Source: Rhizobium rhizogenes NBRC 13257 (GTDB taxonomy: Bacteria; Pseudomonadota; Alphaproteobacteria; Rhizobiales; Rhizobiaceae). Taken from it: 64,000 nt of DNA. Where the stretch lies: contig NZ_BAYX01000005.1 of assembly GCF_000696095.1 (NCBI RefSeq), positions 62,001-126,000 on the forward strand, read 5' to 3'. The notes under the pieces were generated by a model that searched no databases, had not been told where the DNA came from, and saw nothing but the letters and a program-made list of their open reading frames with translations. This document shows, piece by piece, positions 52,308-61,045 of this stretch. Every line of letters begins with the position of its first letter. Positions within the stretch are counted from its first letter, which is position 1. The position numbers were made by a program, and so were the translations under genes.

Positions 52308-53029
52308 GGCGTATCTCCTTCGGTGGTCGGTATGAGTATGGGTCGCGGCTGACGCAGATGCGGGCTCAGCCAATATTCGAGCAGCTGAATGAGGCGGGTC
52401 AGCAGGAAGTTGATGGCGAGATAGATCGCGCCGGCGACGATGAAGACCTCGATGGCCCGGTAGGTCTCCGAGATGAGCTTGGCGGCAACGCCGGTCACTT
52501 CCATCAAAGTGATGATGGAGGCAAGCGACGTTGCCTTGACCATAGAGATCATCTCGTTGCCGTAGCCTGGCAGCGCCTGGCGGATGGCGAGTGGCCAGAT
52601 GATGCGGCGAAACTGCATGAAGCGTCCCATGCCGCAGGCGCGCGCCGCTTCGATCTGACCATGCGGCACCGACAGCAGGCCACCGCGAATGATCTCGCTA
52701 GCGTAAGCAGCGGTGTTCAGCGTGAGCGCCAGGACGGCGCACCAATAGGGCTGGCGTAGGATCGGCCATAGAATACTGTGGCGAACAGCCGGAAATTGAC
52801 CGAGGCCGTAGTAGATCAGGAAGATCTGCACGAGCAGCGGCGTGCCTCGGAAGACGAAGACATAGAAGCGGGCGAACCCGTCGAGCGCCGTAATGCCCGA
52901 TAGACGCGCCATGGCGAGGCCTAGCGCGAGCACCGCGCCGAAGAGGATCGACAGGCCGGCGAGCGAGAGCGTCAACGGAATCGCGGAGATCAGGCTGACG
53001 AAGGTTTCGCTGAGGAAATTCCAGTCCAT
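52304..53029 (-). CDS. Polar amino acid ABC importer permease M (second system)
   Basis: A 241-residue inner-membrane permease. [18 protein letters not shown] and the EAA loop [28 protein letters not shown] (split) are HisM-type. Its ATG shares one base with the stop of the partner permease. An open frame continues upstream across that gene but belongs to another frame of the partner. Confidence 0.93.
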   Translation of the reverse strand: MDWNFLSETFVSLISAIPLTLSLAGLSILFGAVLALGLAMARLSGITALDGFARFYVFVFRGTPLLVQIFLIYYGLGQFPAVRHSILWPILRQPYWCAVLALTLNTAAYASEIIRGGLLSVPHGQIEAARACGMGRFMQFRRIIWPLAIRQALPGYGNEMISMVKATSLASIITLMEVTGVAAKLISETYRAIEVFIVAGAIYLAINFLLTRLIQLLEYWLSPHLRQPRPILIPTTEGDTP

Positions 53030-53748
53030 CAGACCCTCCTGACGCCGCGGTTGAAGTAGCGTTCCGCCTGCCGCATCAACACGCCCGACACCGTCGAGAT
53101 TGCCAGATAAAGCAGCCCGGCAATCAGATAGAAATCGAAGGGCAGGCCAGTGGAGCCGGCGCCGACCTCGGCCTGACGCAGCAGCTCGGCAACGCCGGTG
53201 ATCGAGACCAAGGCGGATTCCTTCAGCACCACCTGCCAGACATTGCCAAGGCCGGGTAGCGCATGGCGCAGGGTGAGTGGCGCGACAATGCGCCGGAAGC
53301 GCAGCCAGCGCGACATGCCGCAGGCGATAGCGGCCTCGATCTCGCCGCGGTGCACGGCCTTGAAGGCGCCGCGAAAGACTTCCGTCTGCTGCGCGCCCGA
53401 CGTGATGCCGACGGCCAGCGAGCCAGCCAGAAAGCCAGGAAAGCCGACAAAGCCTTCTGCTCCGAACAGGCGGCCCATTGCCGTGACTGCGGCGCTCCCG
53501 CCGAAATAGAGGAGGTAGATGACCAGCAGATCCGGAATGCCGCGCAACACGGTCGTATAGGTATCGGCGACAATGCGGGTGGTGCGGCCACCCGAGACCT
53601 TGGCCCAGGAGCCAAACCCGCCGATGACAATGCCGATGGCATAGCCGGAGATGGCAATGAGAACAGTCATCCACGCGCCGGCCAGCAATGCCTTCGCCCA
53701 GCCGTCGGGTCCAAAGCTTAAGATGTCGAAGAAGCCCGGCTGGGTCAT
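53029..53748 (-). CDS. Polar amino acid ABC importer permease Q (second system)
   Basis: A 239-residue partner permease. LRGIPDLLVIYLLYFGG (the HisQ/OccQ wording) and an EAA loop with GAQQTEVFRGAFKAVHRGEIEAA (split) are present. With the M subunit it forms a heterodimeric channel, unlike the single-permease importers at 7120. It lies 84 bp downstream of the AbgB-like gene. Confidence 0.93.
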   Translation of the reverse strand: MTQPGFFDILSFGPDGWAKALLAGAWMTVLIAISGYAIGIVIGGFGSWAKVSGGRTTRIVADTYTTVLRGIPDLLVIYLLYFGGSAAVTAMGRLFGAEGFVGFPGFLAGSLAVGITSGAQQTEVFRGAFKAVHRGEIEAAIACGMSRWLRFRRIVAPLTLRHALPGLGNVWQVVLKESALVSITGVAELLRQAEVGAGSTGLPFDFYLIAGLLYLAISTVSGVLMRQAERYFNRGVRRV

Positions 53749-53789
53749 TGTCGGGCCAGCCGATCACGATGGGTCGGCTTGGAAATGGG

Positions 53790-53843
53790 AAACGAGATGC
53801 TCAGGATCTCGTTTGTCGACGGGGCCATGGCATCAACCATGGC
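53790..53843. other. Two hairpins between the amidohydrolase and importer genes
   Basis: AAACGAGAT (53790-53798) pairs with ATCTCGTTT (53806-53814), and GCCATGG (53824-53830) pairs with CCATGGC (53837-53843). The second overlaps the amidohydrolase stop codon region. They lie within the presumed operon and may set the ratio between the enzyme and the importer. Confidence 0.5.
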
Positions 53844-55257
53844 TGTTCTCCGGCAAAGGCGGATCTACATCGTCAGGGATCGGGTTGACGAAGGGCGTGT
53901 CCTCGAGGCGGGCCTTGTGATCGGCCTTGGCCGCCTCGATGCGGGTGGGGTCAAGGATGAGATCGAGAGCCGTGCTCGCCATGATCTTGGCTGCATGCTC
54001 CATGCCCTTGTGGGCGGCGGGAAGTTTTCCTTGCGCGACCAGTTGCCAGGAATGACCGGGCGTGCCGATGGCATAGGTGGCGCCGCGCATCTGTACGGTG
54101 GGCACGACCCAGCTGACCGTACCGACATCCGTGGAGCCGACCAGCGTCCCGTCGCCGGCGCCGAGAGGGAAGACGGTATCGCAAAGGCCCTGGTCTTTCT
54201 TCGGTTTCAGGCCGAAGCGACCATAGGAAGCGGCGATATCCTCGGTGCTGAAGGTCTCCTGGAATTTGCGGGCGGTTTTCTCGTCCGCGTCGTCGTAGGC
54301 TGGTGGTCCGAGCCTTTCGAGATTGGCAAACATCAGCTCTTCCAGCGGCGTATTGCCGACCAGATTGGCGTCGCCGCTGATAATCTCACTGCGCACGGTG
54401 GTCTCCGTCATCAGGGCCGCGCCCTCGGCGACCTTCTTGACCCGTGCGACAAGGGTCAGCAATTCCGGAAGTGTCCGTGCCCGCACCAGATAGCGAACGG
54501 TTGCGCGCGCCTGCACCACGTTCGGTGCGTTGCCGCCGGTGTCGGTGACGGCATAGTGGATGCGCGCCGTCGAGGGCATGTGTTCGCGCATATAGTTGAC
54601 GCCGACATTCATCAGTTCCACCGCGTCGAGCGCGCTGCGGCCGAGATGCGGCGTTGCGGAGGCATGCGACGCACGGCCGGAAAAATGGAAATTGATCTCG
54701 TTGCAGGCGAGCGAAATCGGATTGTTGACGCCGGCAAAGGCAGCCGGATGCCAGGAAATGGCGATGTCGACGTCGTCGAAGACGCCGGCACGCACCATGA
54801 AGCCCTTGGACGAGCCGCCTTCCTCCGCCGGGCAGCCATAGTAGCGCACCCGTCCTTTCAGGCCGTTGGCGGCCAGATAATCCTTGACGGCAGCGGCGGC
54901 CAGCATCGATCCCGAGCCGAGCAGATTGTGGCCGCAACCGTGGCCATTGCCACCGGCGACAACCGGGCGCTCTTCGGCAACTCCCGCTTCCTGGCTGAGG
55001 CCGGGCAGGGCGTCGAATTCGCCGAGAATAGCAATCACCGGGCCGTCTTCGCCGGCCTCACCCATGACGGCCGTCGGCAGGCCGGCGATATTGCGGTGAA
55101 CACGAAAGCCTTCCTGCTCGAGTAGCCGCTCGTGCTCGGCCGCGGAGCGAAATTCCTCATAATTGGTCTCGGGAATACCCCAGATGCGATCGCTGAGATC
55201 GAAGAATGCCTGGCGCTTTGCTTCGACCACATCCCAGATTTCTGATGAATTTTTCAT
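53833..55257 (-). CDS. AbgB-like M20 amidohydrolase
   Basis: A 474-residue M20D-class hydrolase close to AbgB, a subunit of p-aminobenzoyl-glutamate hydrolase. GEFDALPGLS (near 79), GNGHGCGHNLLGSGS (near 104), CPAEEGGSSKG and DIAISWHPAA follow the AbgB pattern. A GGHAS-like motif appears as GRASHASATPHLGRSALDA (split). There is no AbgA gene nearby, so it may act alone on N-acyl-glutamate or similar amides. First gene of the operon with the second amino acid importer, divergent from a GntR gene. Confidence 0.9.
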   Translation of the reverse strand: MKNSSEIWDVVEAKRQAFFDLSDRIWGIPETNYEEFRSAAEHERLLEQEGFRVHRNIAGLPTAVMGEAGEDGPVIAILGEFDALPGLSQEAGVAEERPVVAGGNGHGCGHNLLGSGSMLAAAAVKDYLAANGLKGRVRYYGCPAEEGGSSKGFMVRAGVFDDVDIAISWHPAAFAGVNNPISLACNEINFHFSGRASHASATPHLGRSALDAVELMNVGVNYMREHMPSTARIHYAVTDTGGNAPNVVQARATVRYLVRARTLPELLTLVARVKKVAEGAALMTETTVRSEIISGDANLVGNTPLEELMFANLERLGPPAYDDADEKTARKFQETFSTEDIAASYGRFGLKPKKDQGLCDTVFPLGAGDGTLVGSTDVGTVSWVVPTVQMRGATYAIGTPGHSWQLVAQGKLPAAHKGMEHAAKIMASTALDLILDPTRIEAAKADHKARLEDTPFVNPIPDDVDPPLPENSHG

Positions 55258-55292
55258 GGCGTTTCGACCGAGCCCGGATTATAGAGTTACCA

Positions 55293-55308
55293 AAATTGGC
55301 GCCAATTT
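55293..55308. promoter_or_regulatory. Perfect 16-bp palindrome upstream of the AbgB-like gene
   Basis: AAATTGGC (55293-55300) and GCCAATTT (55301-55308) form an uninterrupted palindrome, 36 bp upstream of the AbgB-like start at 55257. It is the best operator candidate for the divergent GntR protein. Confidence 0.65.
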
Positions 55309-55408
55309 AGGATACAAAAAAATTCTGCGCAATATATCGGCATGGATAAATTTTCATCAGAAGGTCCCCGCTGCATTAGACGCAGCCGGCTACAGAAATC
55401 TGTGGCAA

Positions 55409-55424
55409 CGTGATATCGATCACG
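55409..55424. promoter_or_regulatory. Inverted repeat near the GntR start
   Basis: CGTGAT (55409-55414) mirrors ATCACG (55419-55424) around ATCG, 20 bp before the GntR ATG. Possibly an autoregulatory site. Confidence 0.45.
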
Positions 55425-55443
55425 CAATGGCAGGGGAGTTGCG

Positions 55444-56109
55444 ATGAGCGATGTCGATTTGAAGAGTGACGTGGCGGATACCGAAAGCGAGGCGTCCCGC
55501 GATGTCACCGATCAGATTCTCCAGGATATTCTCGGCGGATTGCTTCCTCCCGGCACCTGGCTCAAGCAGATCGATCTCGAACGGCGCTATGGATGCACCA
55601 GGCCGGAAGTGCGTCGCGCACTGGACCGGCTGGCACAGAAGCGGCTTGTCGAACATGTGCCCAACCGGGGCTATCATGTCTATGAGCAGGACGGACGGCG
55701 TGCGGTCGAAGTCAGCGATATCCGAGTGATCCTGGAGACGGCGATCGCCGACCAGATCGTTGCGAATGCATCACCCGATAGTATCCTGAAATTGCGTACA
55801 CTTGCCAAGCGCTTCGACGAGATGATCCTTCTCGGCACCATGCTGGAACTCTATGAAGCCAATCTCGCATTTCATCGCGAGTTGCTGACACTCGGCGGCA
55901 ACAATGAATTGGTCGATCTCGTCGCGGAAATCCGGCAGCGAACCTCTTCAGCCCCGGTCTCGCAATGGCGCACCCGCGCGCGCGTCGACCAATCCGGCCG
56001 GGAGCATCATCTGATGATCGATGCTATCGAGAAGGGTGATGTTGAGGAACTGAAGCGACTGACGGTGTTTCATATCCGTCAGTCCTGGGGTCCGACCTCT
56101 TCGAACTGA
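55444..56109 (+). CDS. GntR/FCD regulator of the amidohydrolase-importer operon
   Basis: A 221-residue regulator. The winged helix is a variant, with RYGCTRPEVRRALDRLAQKRLV (split, near 48-69) and NRGYHVYE as wing. The C-terminal FCD domain has NLAFHRELLTLGGNNEL (near 140) and SGREHHLMIDAI (near 180). AGGGGAG before the ATG. Divergent from the AbgB-like gene by 186 bp, which makes it the likely regulator. Converges on the aldo/keto reductase with 88 bp between. Confidence 0.88.
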   Translation: MSDVDLKSDVADTESEASRDVTDQILQDILGGLLPPGTWLKQIDLERRYGCTRPEVRRALDRLAQKRLVEHVPNRGYHVYEQDGRRAVEVSDIRVILETAIADQIVANASPDSILKLRTLAKRFDEMILLGTMLELYEANLAFHRELLTLGGNNELVDLVAEIRQRTSSAPVSQWRTRARVDQSGREHHLMIDAIEKGDVEELKRLTVFHIRQSWGPTSSN

Positions 56110-56197
56110 AAAATATCACCGCAAAGCAAGCTTGCTTCGCTACGCCCACGAGTGGCTAGCGGCGGAAGGGCGATCCCTGCCGCCGCCAGATCCTGTC

Positions 56198-57229
56198 TTA
56201 CCGGCCGCCTTCGATCTTGCGGTGACGCTGGTTGATGCCGCCCGTGCCGTAGGGATATTCCGCCGGATGTGGCGCGCTGATCTCGTTCAGCCTGTCCATT
56301 TCGGCTTCCGACAGCGCCAATTTCGACGCGCCGAGATTGTCGGCGAGCTGTTCCGGCGTGCGGGCGCCGAGGATGACGGAGGTCACGGCCGGCCGCGCTG
56401 CCGTCCAGGCAAGCGCCACCTGTGCCATGCTGACGCCGCGCGCCTTGGCGATCTCCTCGACTGCGGTGATGATTGCCCAGGTCCGCTCCTGCGCATTGCG
56501 CGCGGCATAGGATTCGCTGCCCCGATTGGGGTTTTCACCGAGACGGGTCGCGCCGGTCGGGGTGTTGTCGCGCTTGTATTTGCCGGTTAGCCAACCGCCA
56601 CCAAGCGGCGACCACGGCAGCAGGCCCATGCCCGCATCCTGGCAGGCCCCAACGATCTCAAGTTCGATATCGCGGACGAGCAGATTGTATTGCGGCTGTA
56701 GCGTGACCGGCCGGGTATAGCCACGCGCCTTGGCGACTTCGACGGCCTTGGCGATGTGCCAGCCGACATAGTTGGAAAAGCCGTAATAGCCGATCTTGCC
56801 GGCGGAAACGGCGTCGTCGAGAAAGCGCAGCGTCTCCTCGATCGGGGTCAGCGCATCCCAGGCATGCATCTGGTAGAGGTCGATATGCTCGACGTCGAGG
56901 CGACGCAGCGAGTCGTTCAATGCCTGATTGAGATGCCGGCGCGACAGGCCGATATCGTTCGGGCCGTTGCCCATCGGAAAGCGCCCCTTGGTGGCGATGA
57001 CGGCCTGCCGGGCCTCGTTTGGCCGGGCCTTCAGCCAACGCCCGATGATCTCCTCCGATTTTCCGGCGCTGTAGACGTCGGCGGTGTCGATGAAATTGCC
57101 GCCCCAGGCGAAATAGTCGTCCAGCAATCTGTGGGATGCCGCTTCGTCCGCCTCCGCGCCGAAGGTCATGGTGCCAAGGCAATAGGCCGTGACGACAGCC
57201 CCGCTGGGGCCGAGCTTGCGATAATCCAT
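56198..57229 (-). CDS. Aldo/keto reductase
   Basis: A 343-residue aldo/keto reductase. D and Y lie in FIDTADVYSAGKSEE, K in ATKGRFPMG, H in LYQMHAWD, and the cofactor loop is ILGARTPEQLADNL. It has the longer loops of AKR families that act on sugars or xenobiotic aldehydes. AGGAGGCAGGA lies upstream of the ATG. It lies between the GntR and uxu genes, but no operon link is evident. Its motifs resemble the one at 48649. Confidence 0.92.
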   Translation of the reverse strand: MDYRKLGPSGAVVTAYCLGTMTFGAEADEAASHRLLDDYFAWGGNFIDTADVYSAGKSEEIIGRWLKARPNEARQAVIATKGRFPMGNGPNDIGLSRRHLNQALNDSLRRLDVEHIDLYQMHAWDALTPIEETLRFLDDAVSAGKIGYYGFSNYVGWHIAKAVEVAKARGYTRPVTLQPQYNLLVRDIELEIVGACQDAGMGLLPWSPLGGGWLTGKYKRDNTPTGATRLGENPNRGSESYAARNAQERTWAIITAVEEIAKARGVSMAQVALAWTAARPAVTSVILGARTPEQLADNLGASKLALSEAEMDRLNEISAPHPAEYPYGTGGINQRHRKIEGGR

Positions 57230-57453
57230 TCCTGCCTCCTCTGATGGAGCGCCCGCATCCGATCCGCAAAGCGGTCGGCAGAGCCGGAGCTCCGTGATCT
57301 ATAGCGCTGTCGTGCTTGAGACGGCCTCCGCCGTCGAATGATGTACGGCGCTCAACGCCTCCGCGTGAGGGCCGTACGGCAACCATAGCCAATCATGCGG
57401 CCACGACCAAGCGGATTTCGCGCTTGGGCGGTGTCGTTTTGTCGCGCCATCGA

Positions 57454-58158
57454 TCAATCGAAGAAGATCTCGGGCCTCTGTGCCAGCAGCTTATCAATGG
57501 TGCGGAAAACCTGTTGAAGATGCTTGGTCATATGCTTTTTAGCTGCTGTCGAGTTGCCGGATTCGATGGCGACGACGATCGCCAGGTGCTGATCGTAGAG
57601 TTCGGCCAGGTGGCCGGGCTCCGGCAGGCTCAGTACGCGCACGCGGTCGAGCTGGCCTTTGACGTTCTGGATGACCTTCCAGGCCCGCGTCAGATTGACG
57701 GAAGCCGACAGGATGAAATGGAAGTTCTCATCTTCCGTCAGGAACCCGTCGAGATCGCCATTGTCGACCGCCCGCTTCTGCCGCGCCAGGCTCTCGTGCA
57801 GGCGAGCGATGATGGTGGGATCGGATATCTCGGCAACACGCGCTACGACGGAGACCTCCAGCGCCTCGCGGATGAATTGCGCTTCCAGAACTTCCGCAAC
57901 GCGGATCGGCGCGACGAACGTGCCGCGTTGGGGAAAGATATCGACCAGACCGTCCTCGGAGAGCTTGATCAGCGCTTCGCGAACCGGCGTGCGGCTGACG
58001 CCGAGCATGAGGGCCAGTTCCTTCTCGCTCAATGCCTGCTTGGGCGTGAGGCGGAGATCGAGGATCGACTGGCGAATGCTGCCATAGATCTGCGGCGCCA
58101 TCGGCAGCTTCGGATCGATCGCAAGCAGGGTTGTCGATTGTTTTTCGGTCTGGGCCAA
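57454..58158 (-). CDS. FCD-GntR regulator of uxuAB
   Basis: A 234-residue regulator with winged helix LMLGVSRTPVREALIKL near residues 50-66 and an FCD domain (DENFHFILSASVN near 140, ELYDQHLAIV near 190). I use a TTG start at 58158, which has GGAGA six bases upstream; a GTG at 58194 is an alternative with no such site. Divergent from uxuAB. UxuR/ExuR-type regulators of this family respond to hexuronate intermediates. Confidence 0.87.
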   Translation of the reverse strand: MAQTEKQSTTLLAIDPKLPMAPQIYGSIRQSILDLRLTPKQALSEKELALMLGVSRTPVREALIKLSEDGLVDIFPQRGTFVAPIRVAEVLEAQFIREALEVSVVARVAEISDPTIIARLHESLARQKRAVDNGDLDGFLTEDENFHFILSASVNLTRAWKVIQNVKGQLDRVRVLSLPEPGHLAELYDQHLAIVVAIESGNSTAAKKHMTKHLQQVFRTIDKLLAQRPEIFFD

Positions 58159-58225
58159 GGCTGTTCTCCGATACGGGCAGAGCGCTTCTATCACATGTGC
58201 ACGGATACGCTCACTCCCTGCTTAA

Positions 58226-58254
58226 TTGACATATTACCATGGTAGTGTATTTGA
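58226..58254 (+). promoter_or_regulatory. uxuAB promoter with operator palindrome
   Basis: TTGACA (58226-58231) is a perfect -35 box. TACCATGGTA (58235-58244) is an exact 10-bp palindrome that sits in the spacer, with TATTTG (about 58248-58253) as possible -10. It lies 55 bp before the uxuA start. UxuR/ExuR targets of other bacteria have a TGGTATACCA-like core, the same half-site in a different arrangement. Confidence 0.6.
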
Positions 58255-58308
58255 ATCGAGAGCGAATATCGCCGGATCTGGTGGCGTTGGTTTTCAAAGG
58301 AAGTCGGG

Positions 58309-59508
58309 ATGAGACATACGTGGAGATGGTTTGGGCCGATCGACAAGGTCAGCGTCAAGGACGCGGTTCAGGCCGGCGCTGACGGTATCGTCAGCTCTCT
58401 CCATCATATCCCGACCGGTATAGCCTGGCCGCTGGAGGAAATCCGCAAGCGGCAGGAAGAGGTCCGCCAGGGTGGATTGGAATGGGAGCTGGTCGAGAGC
58501 ATCCCCATCTCCGAAAGCATCAAGACCATGTCCGGCGACTGGAAGGCGCATGTGACGGCGTGGGCAGAGACGCTGCACCGTCTGGCAGAGGCCGGGATCT
58601 CGACGGTCTGCTATAACTTCATGCCTGTGCTCGACTGGACCCGCACGGATCTGCACTGGACGACGCCGAGCGGCGCCAAAGCGATGCGCTTCGATCTCAT
58701 CGATTTCATCGCCTTCGATCTGCATCTCCTGCAGCGGCCGGATGCAGCCGGCGATTATTCTCCGGAATTGGTCGAGGCGGCTGCGCGACGCTTTGCCGAG
58801 ATGCCGGAGGAACGGCGTCTTGTTCTTTCCCGCAGCATCGGCGCAGGCCTTCCGGGACAGGCGGAAGCCTACACGTTGTCGGAGCTGCGCACGGAACTTG
58901 CGCGTTACGGTGCTATCGATGCCAAACGCCTTCGTGGTCATCTGGTCGATTTCCTGTCCGAGGTCGTGCCGGTTGCCGAAAAGCTGGGCATGCGGCTTTG
59001 CGCCCATGGAGACGATCCGCCGTGGCCGCTTCTCGGCCTGCCGCGTATTCTCTCGACCGAGGCGGATTACACCCACATATTGAAGGCGGTCGACAGTCCC
59101 GCGAACGGCGTCACCTTCTGCACCGGCTCGCTTGGCGCCCGTGGGGACAATGATTTGCCGGCAATGATCTCGCGGCTGGCCTCGCGCATTCACTTCGTCC
59201 ATCTGCGCAATGTTCGCCGCGAGACGGCATCGCAGCCCGGTTCCTTCTTCGAGGACGAACATCTCGAGGGCAATGCCGATATGGTCGCGGTGATTGCCGC
59301 GATCCTTTCGGAGGAGCGGCGGCGCAAGACCGAAGGACGCGCAGATCATACGATATTCATGCGGCCCGACCACGGACAGGAAATTATGGATGACGTGGCA
59401 CGCGGCGCGCAGCCGGGCTATCCTGCCATCGGTCGATTGAAGGGCCTTGCCGAGTTGCGCGGCATCGAGCGCGCCCTGTCTCATCCCCAATACGGGTTGG
59501 CACGCTGA
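58309..59508 (+). CDS. uxuA: Mannonate dehydratase
   Basis: A 399-residue enzyme that dehydrates D-mannonate to 2-keto-3-deoxygluconate in glucuronate breakdown. The N-terminus MRHTWRWFGPIDKVSVKDA and the stretch YNFMPVLDWTRTDLHW are characteristic. LCAHGDDPPWPLLGLPRI and the H and D of MRPDHGQ supply metal ligands. The length is normal. AAGGAAG precedes the ATG. Its stop shares one base with the uxuB start. Confidence 0.95.
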   Translation: MRHTWRWFGPIDKVSVKDAVQAGADGIVSSLHHIPTGIAWPLEEIRKRQEEVRQGGLEWELVESIPISESIKTMSGDWKAHVTAWAETLHRLAEAGISTVCYNFMPVLDWTRTDLHWTTPSGAKAMRFDLIDFIAFDLHLLQRPDAAGDYSPELVEAAARRFAEMPEERRLVLSRSIGAGLPGQAEAYTLSELRTELARYGAIDAKRLRGHLVDFLSEVVPVAEKLGMRLCAHGDDPPWPLLGLPRILSTEADYTHILKAVDSPANGVTFCTGSLGARGDNDLPAMISRLASRIHFVHLRNVRRETASQPGSFFEDEHLEGNADMVAVIAAILSEERRRKTEGRADHTIFMRPDHGQEIMDDVARGAQPGYPAIGRLKGLAELRGIERALSHPQYGLAR

Positions 59509-60908
59509 TGGAACGCTTGAGCGCCCGGACACAACTGCATGATCTAATTGAATCTCCTGTCTACGACAGGCAGGCACTGAAGCCGGGGATCGTTCACATT
59601 GGCCTCGGTGCTTTTCACCGCGCGCACCAGGCTATCTATACCGATGCGGCGCTGGCGCATGCGTTTGGAAACTGGGGCATTGTCGGTGTCAGTCTGCGCT
59701 CAACGGAGATTGCGCAGGATATGCGGGCACAGGATTGCCTTTATAGTGTGGTTGCACGCGATCGATCGGGCGACAGCGTCCGGGTGGTCGGCTCGATTGT
59801 CGAGGCGCTTGCGGCAAACGACGATGGTGAGGCGGTTCTCGGAAGGCTCGCCGATCCGGCGATCCAGATCGTCACGCTGACCGTCAGCGAAAAAGCCTAC
59901 GGCATCGATCCCATCAGCGGTGGGCTCGACTATGCCCATCCTGCCATCGCCGAGGATCTGAAATCTCCGACCCGCCCGACAGGTGTCATCGGTTATCTGA
60001 CGGAAGGGCTCGCTCGCCGGAAGGCTGCCGGCTTACCGCCCTTCACAGTGCTTTGCTGCGATAACCTGCCGAGCAATGGCCGCATCGTCCGGCGTCTCGT
60101 GATCGAGATGGCGGCGACGCGCGATCCGGCTCTGGCGGAATGGATATCCGAGACCGTGTCCTTCCCATGCAGCATGGTAGATCGCATCGTACCGGCAGCA
60201 ACGGCGGAAACGCGCGCTCGAGCCGAAAAACTGCTGGGCGTGGAAGACAGACTGTCGATTGAGGCCGAAACTTTCTCGCAATGGGTGATCGAGGATGATT
60301 TCGTTGGAGATCGTCCGACATGGGACGCGGGCGGCGCGCTCTTCGTTGAGAATGTCGAGCCCTACGAGAAGATGAAGCTGCGGCTGCTGAACGGCTCGCA
60401 CTCGTTAATCGCCTATCTCGGGCAATTGCAGAAGCTTGAATTCGTCCGCGACGTCATGGCTGTACCGGAGAATGTTGTGCTTGTCCGTCGGCACATGCAG
60501 GCGGCGGTTCGCACCCTCGATCCGGTGCCGGGTATCGATCTCACCCACTATATGGATCAGCTGGTGGAGCGTTTCGCCAACCCGGCCATCGCCCATCGCA
60601 CGCAGCAGATCGCCATGGATGGATCCCAGAAACTGCCGCAGCGTCTCTTCCAGCCTGCGGTCGATGCTATTTCCTCGGGGAGCGATGCAGCCGAATTCGC
60701 TTTTGTGACAGCGGTTTGGATCGCTTATCTCAAGCAGGCTGAGACCATCGACGATCCGCGCGCCCAGGAACTGCAGAAGGCAGTCGCAGACGCAATGCTT
60801 GCGGACGAAACGGCCTCCTTCTTCGCCATAGCGGGACTTTTCCCCAGCGAACTTCAAGCAAACAGAGCTTGGAGAAATCAGGTCAATTCATTGCTGAGGT
60901 CTCTTTAG
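59508..60908 (+). CDS. uxuB: Fructuronate reductase / mannitol dehydrogenase family
   Basis: A 466-residue polyol-specific dehydrogenase. The N-terminal NAD domain has IVHIGLGAFHRAHQA, and the C-terminal domain has the catalytic motif KLRLLNGSHS with K290, N295 and H298. Next to uxuA it most likely reduces D-fructuronate to D-mannonate. Mannitol or altronate activity is possible since the family is shared. Start is coupled to uxuA by a TGATG overlap. Confidence 0.93.
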   Translation: MERLSARTQLHDLIESPVYDRQALKPGIVHIGLGAFHRAHQAIYTDAALAHAFGNWGIVGVSLRSTEIAQDMRAQDCLYSVVARDRSGDSVRVVGSIVEALAANDDGEAVLGRLADPAIQIVTLTVSEKAYGIDPISGGLDYAHPAIAEDLKSPTRPTGVIGYLTEGLARRKAAGLPPFTVLCCDNLPSNGRIVRRLVIEMAATRDPALAEWISETVSFPCSMVDRIVPAATAETRARAEKLLGVEDRLSIEAETFSQWVIEDDFVGDRPTWDAGGALFVENVEPYEKMKLRLLNGSHSLIAYLGQLQKLEFVRDVMAVPENVVLVRRHMQAAVRTLDPVPGIDLTHYMDQLVERFANPAIAHRTQQIAMDGSQKLPQRLFQPAVDAISSGSDAAEFAFVTAVWIAYLKQAETIDDPRAQELQKAVADAMLADETASFFAIAGLFPSELQANRAWRNQVNSLLRSL

Positions 60909-60968
60909 CGACGGCTAATTCGCCGGTCGGCTGTCCCTCGCAAAATTGATCTTGCGCCTTCCTGTATT

Positions 60969-60980
60969 CTTGGATACAAG
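60969..60980. promoter_or_regulatory. FCD-type palindrome upstream of the zinc dehydrogenase
   Basis: CTTGGATACAAG has mirrored CTTG/CAAG arms, and the next bases repeat CAAG as ..TATGCAAG to 60988. The pattern resembles the mat and peptide-importer operators. It lies 66 bp before the dehydrogenase start. Confidence 0.45.
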
Positions 60981-61045
60981 TATGCAAGCTTCACTTTGGT
61001 CGCCTCTTTTGGAGGGGGAACTGTTGGTTGGGGCAGGGAGGATAC

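Noticed and set aside
53030..53767. In-frame upstream extension of the M-type permease
   Set aside because: It reads another frame of the partner permease gene. The permease domain starts exactly at the ATG at 53029.
53779..55125. 448-codon plus-strand frame opposite the AbgB-like gene
   Set aside because: The minus strand encodes a clear M20 hydrolase with catalytic motifs; the plus-strand product has none.
48649..57229. Possible recent duplication of aldo/keto reductases at 48649 and 56198
   Set aside because: They share family motifs but differ widely in loops and C-termini, and their flanks are unrelated, so a recent duplication is not supported.
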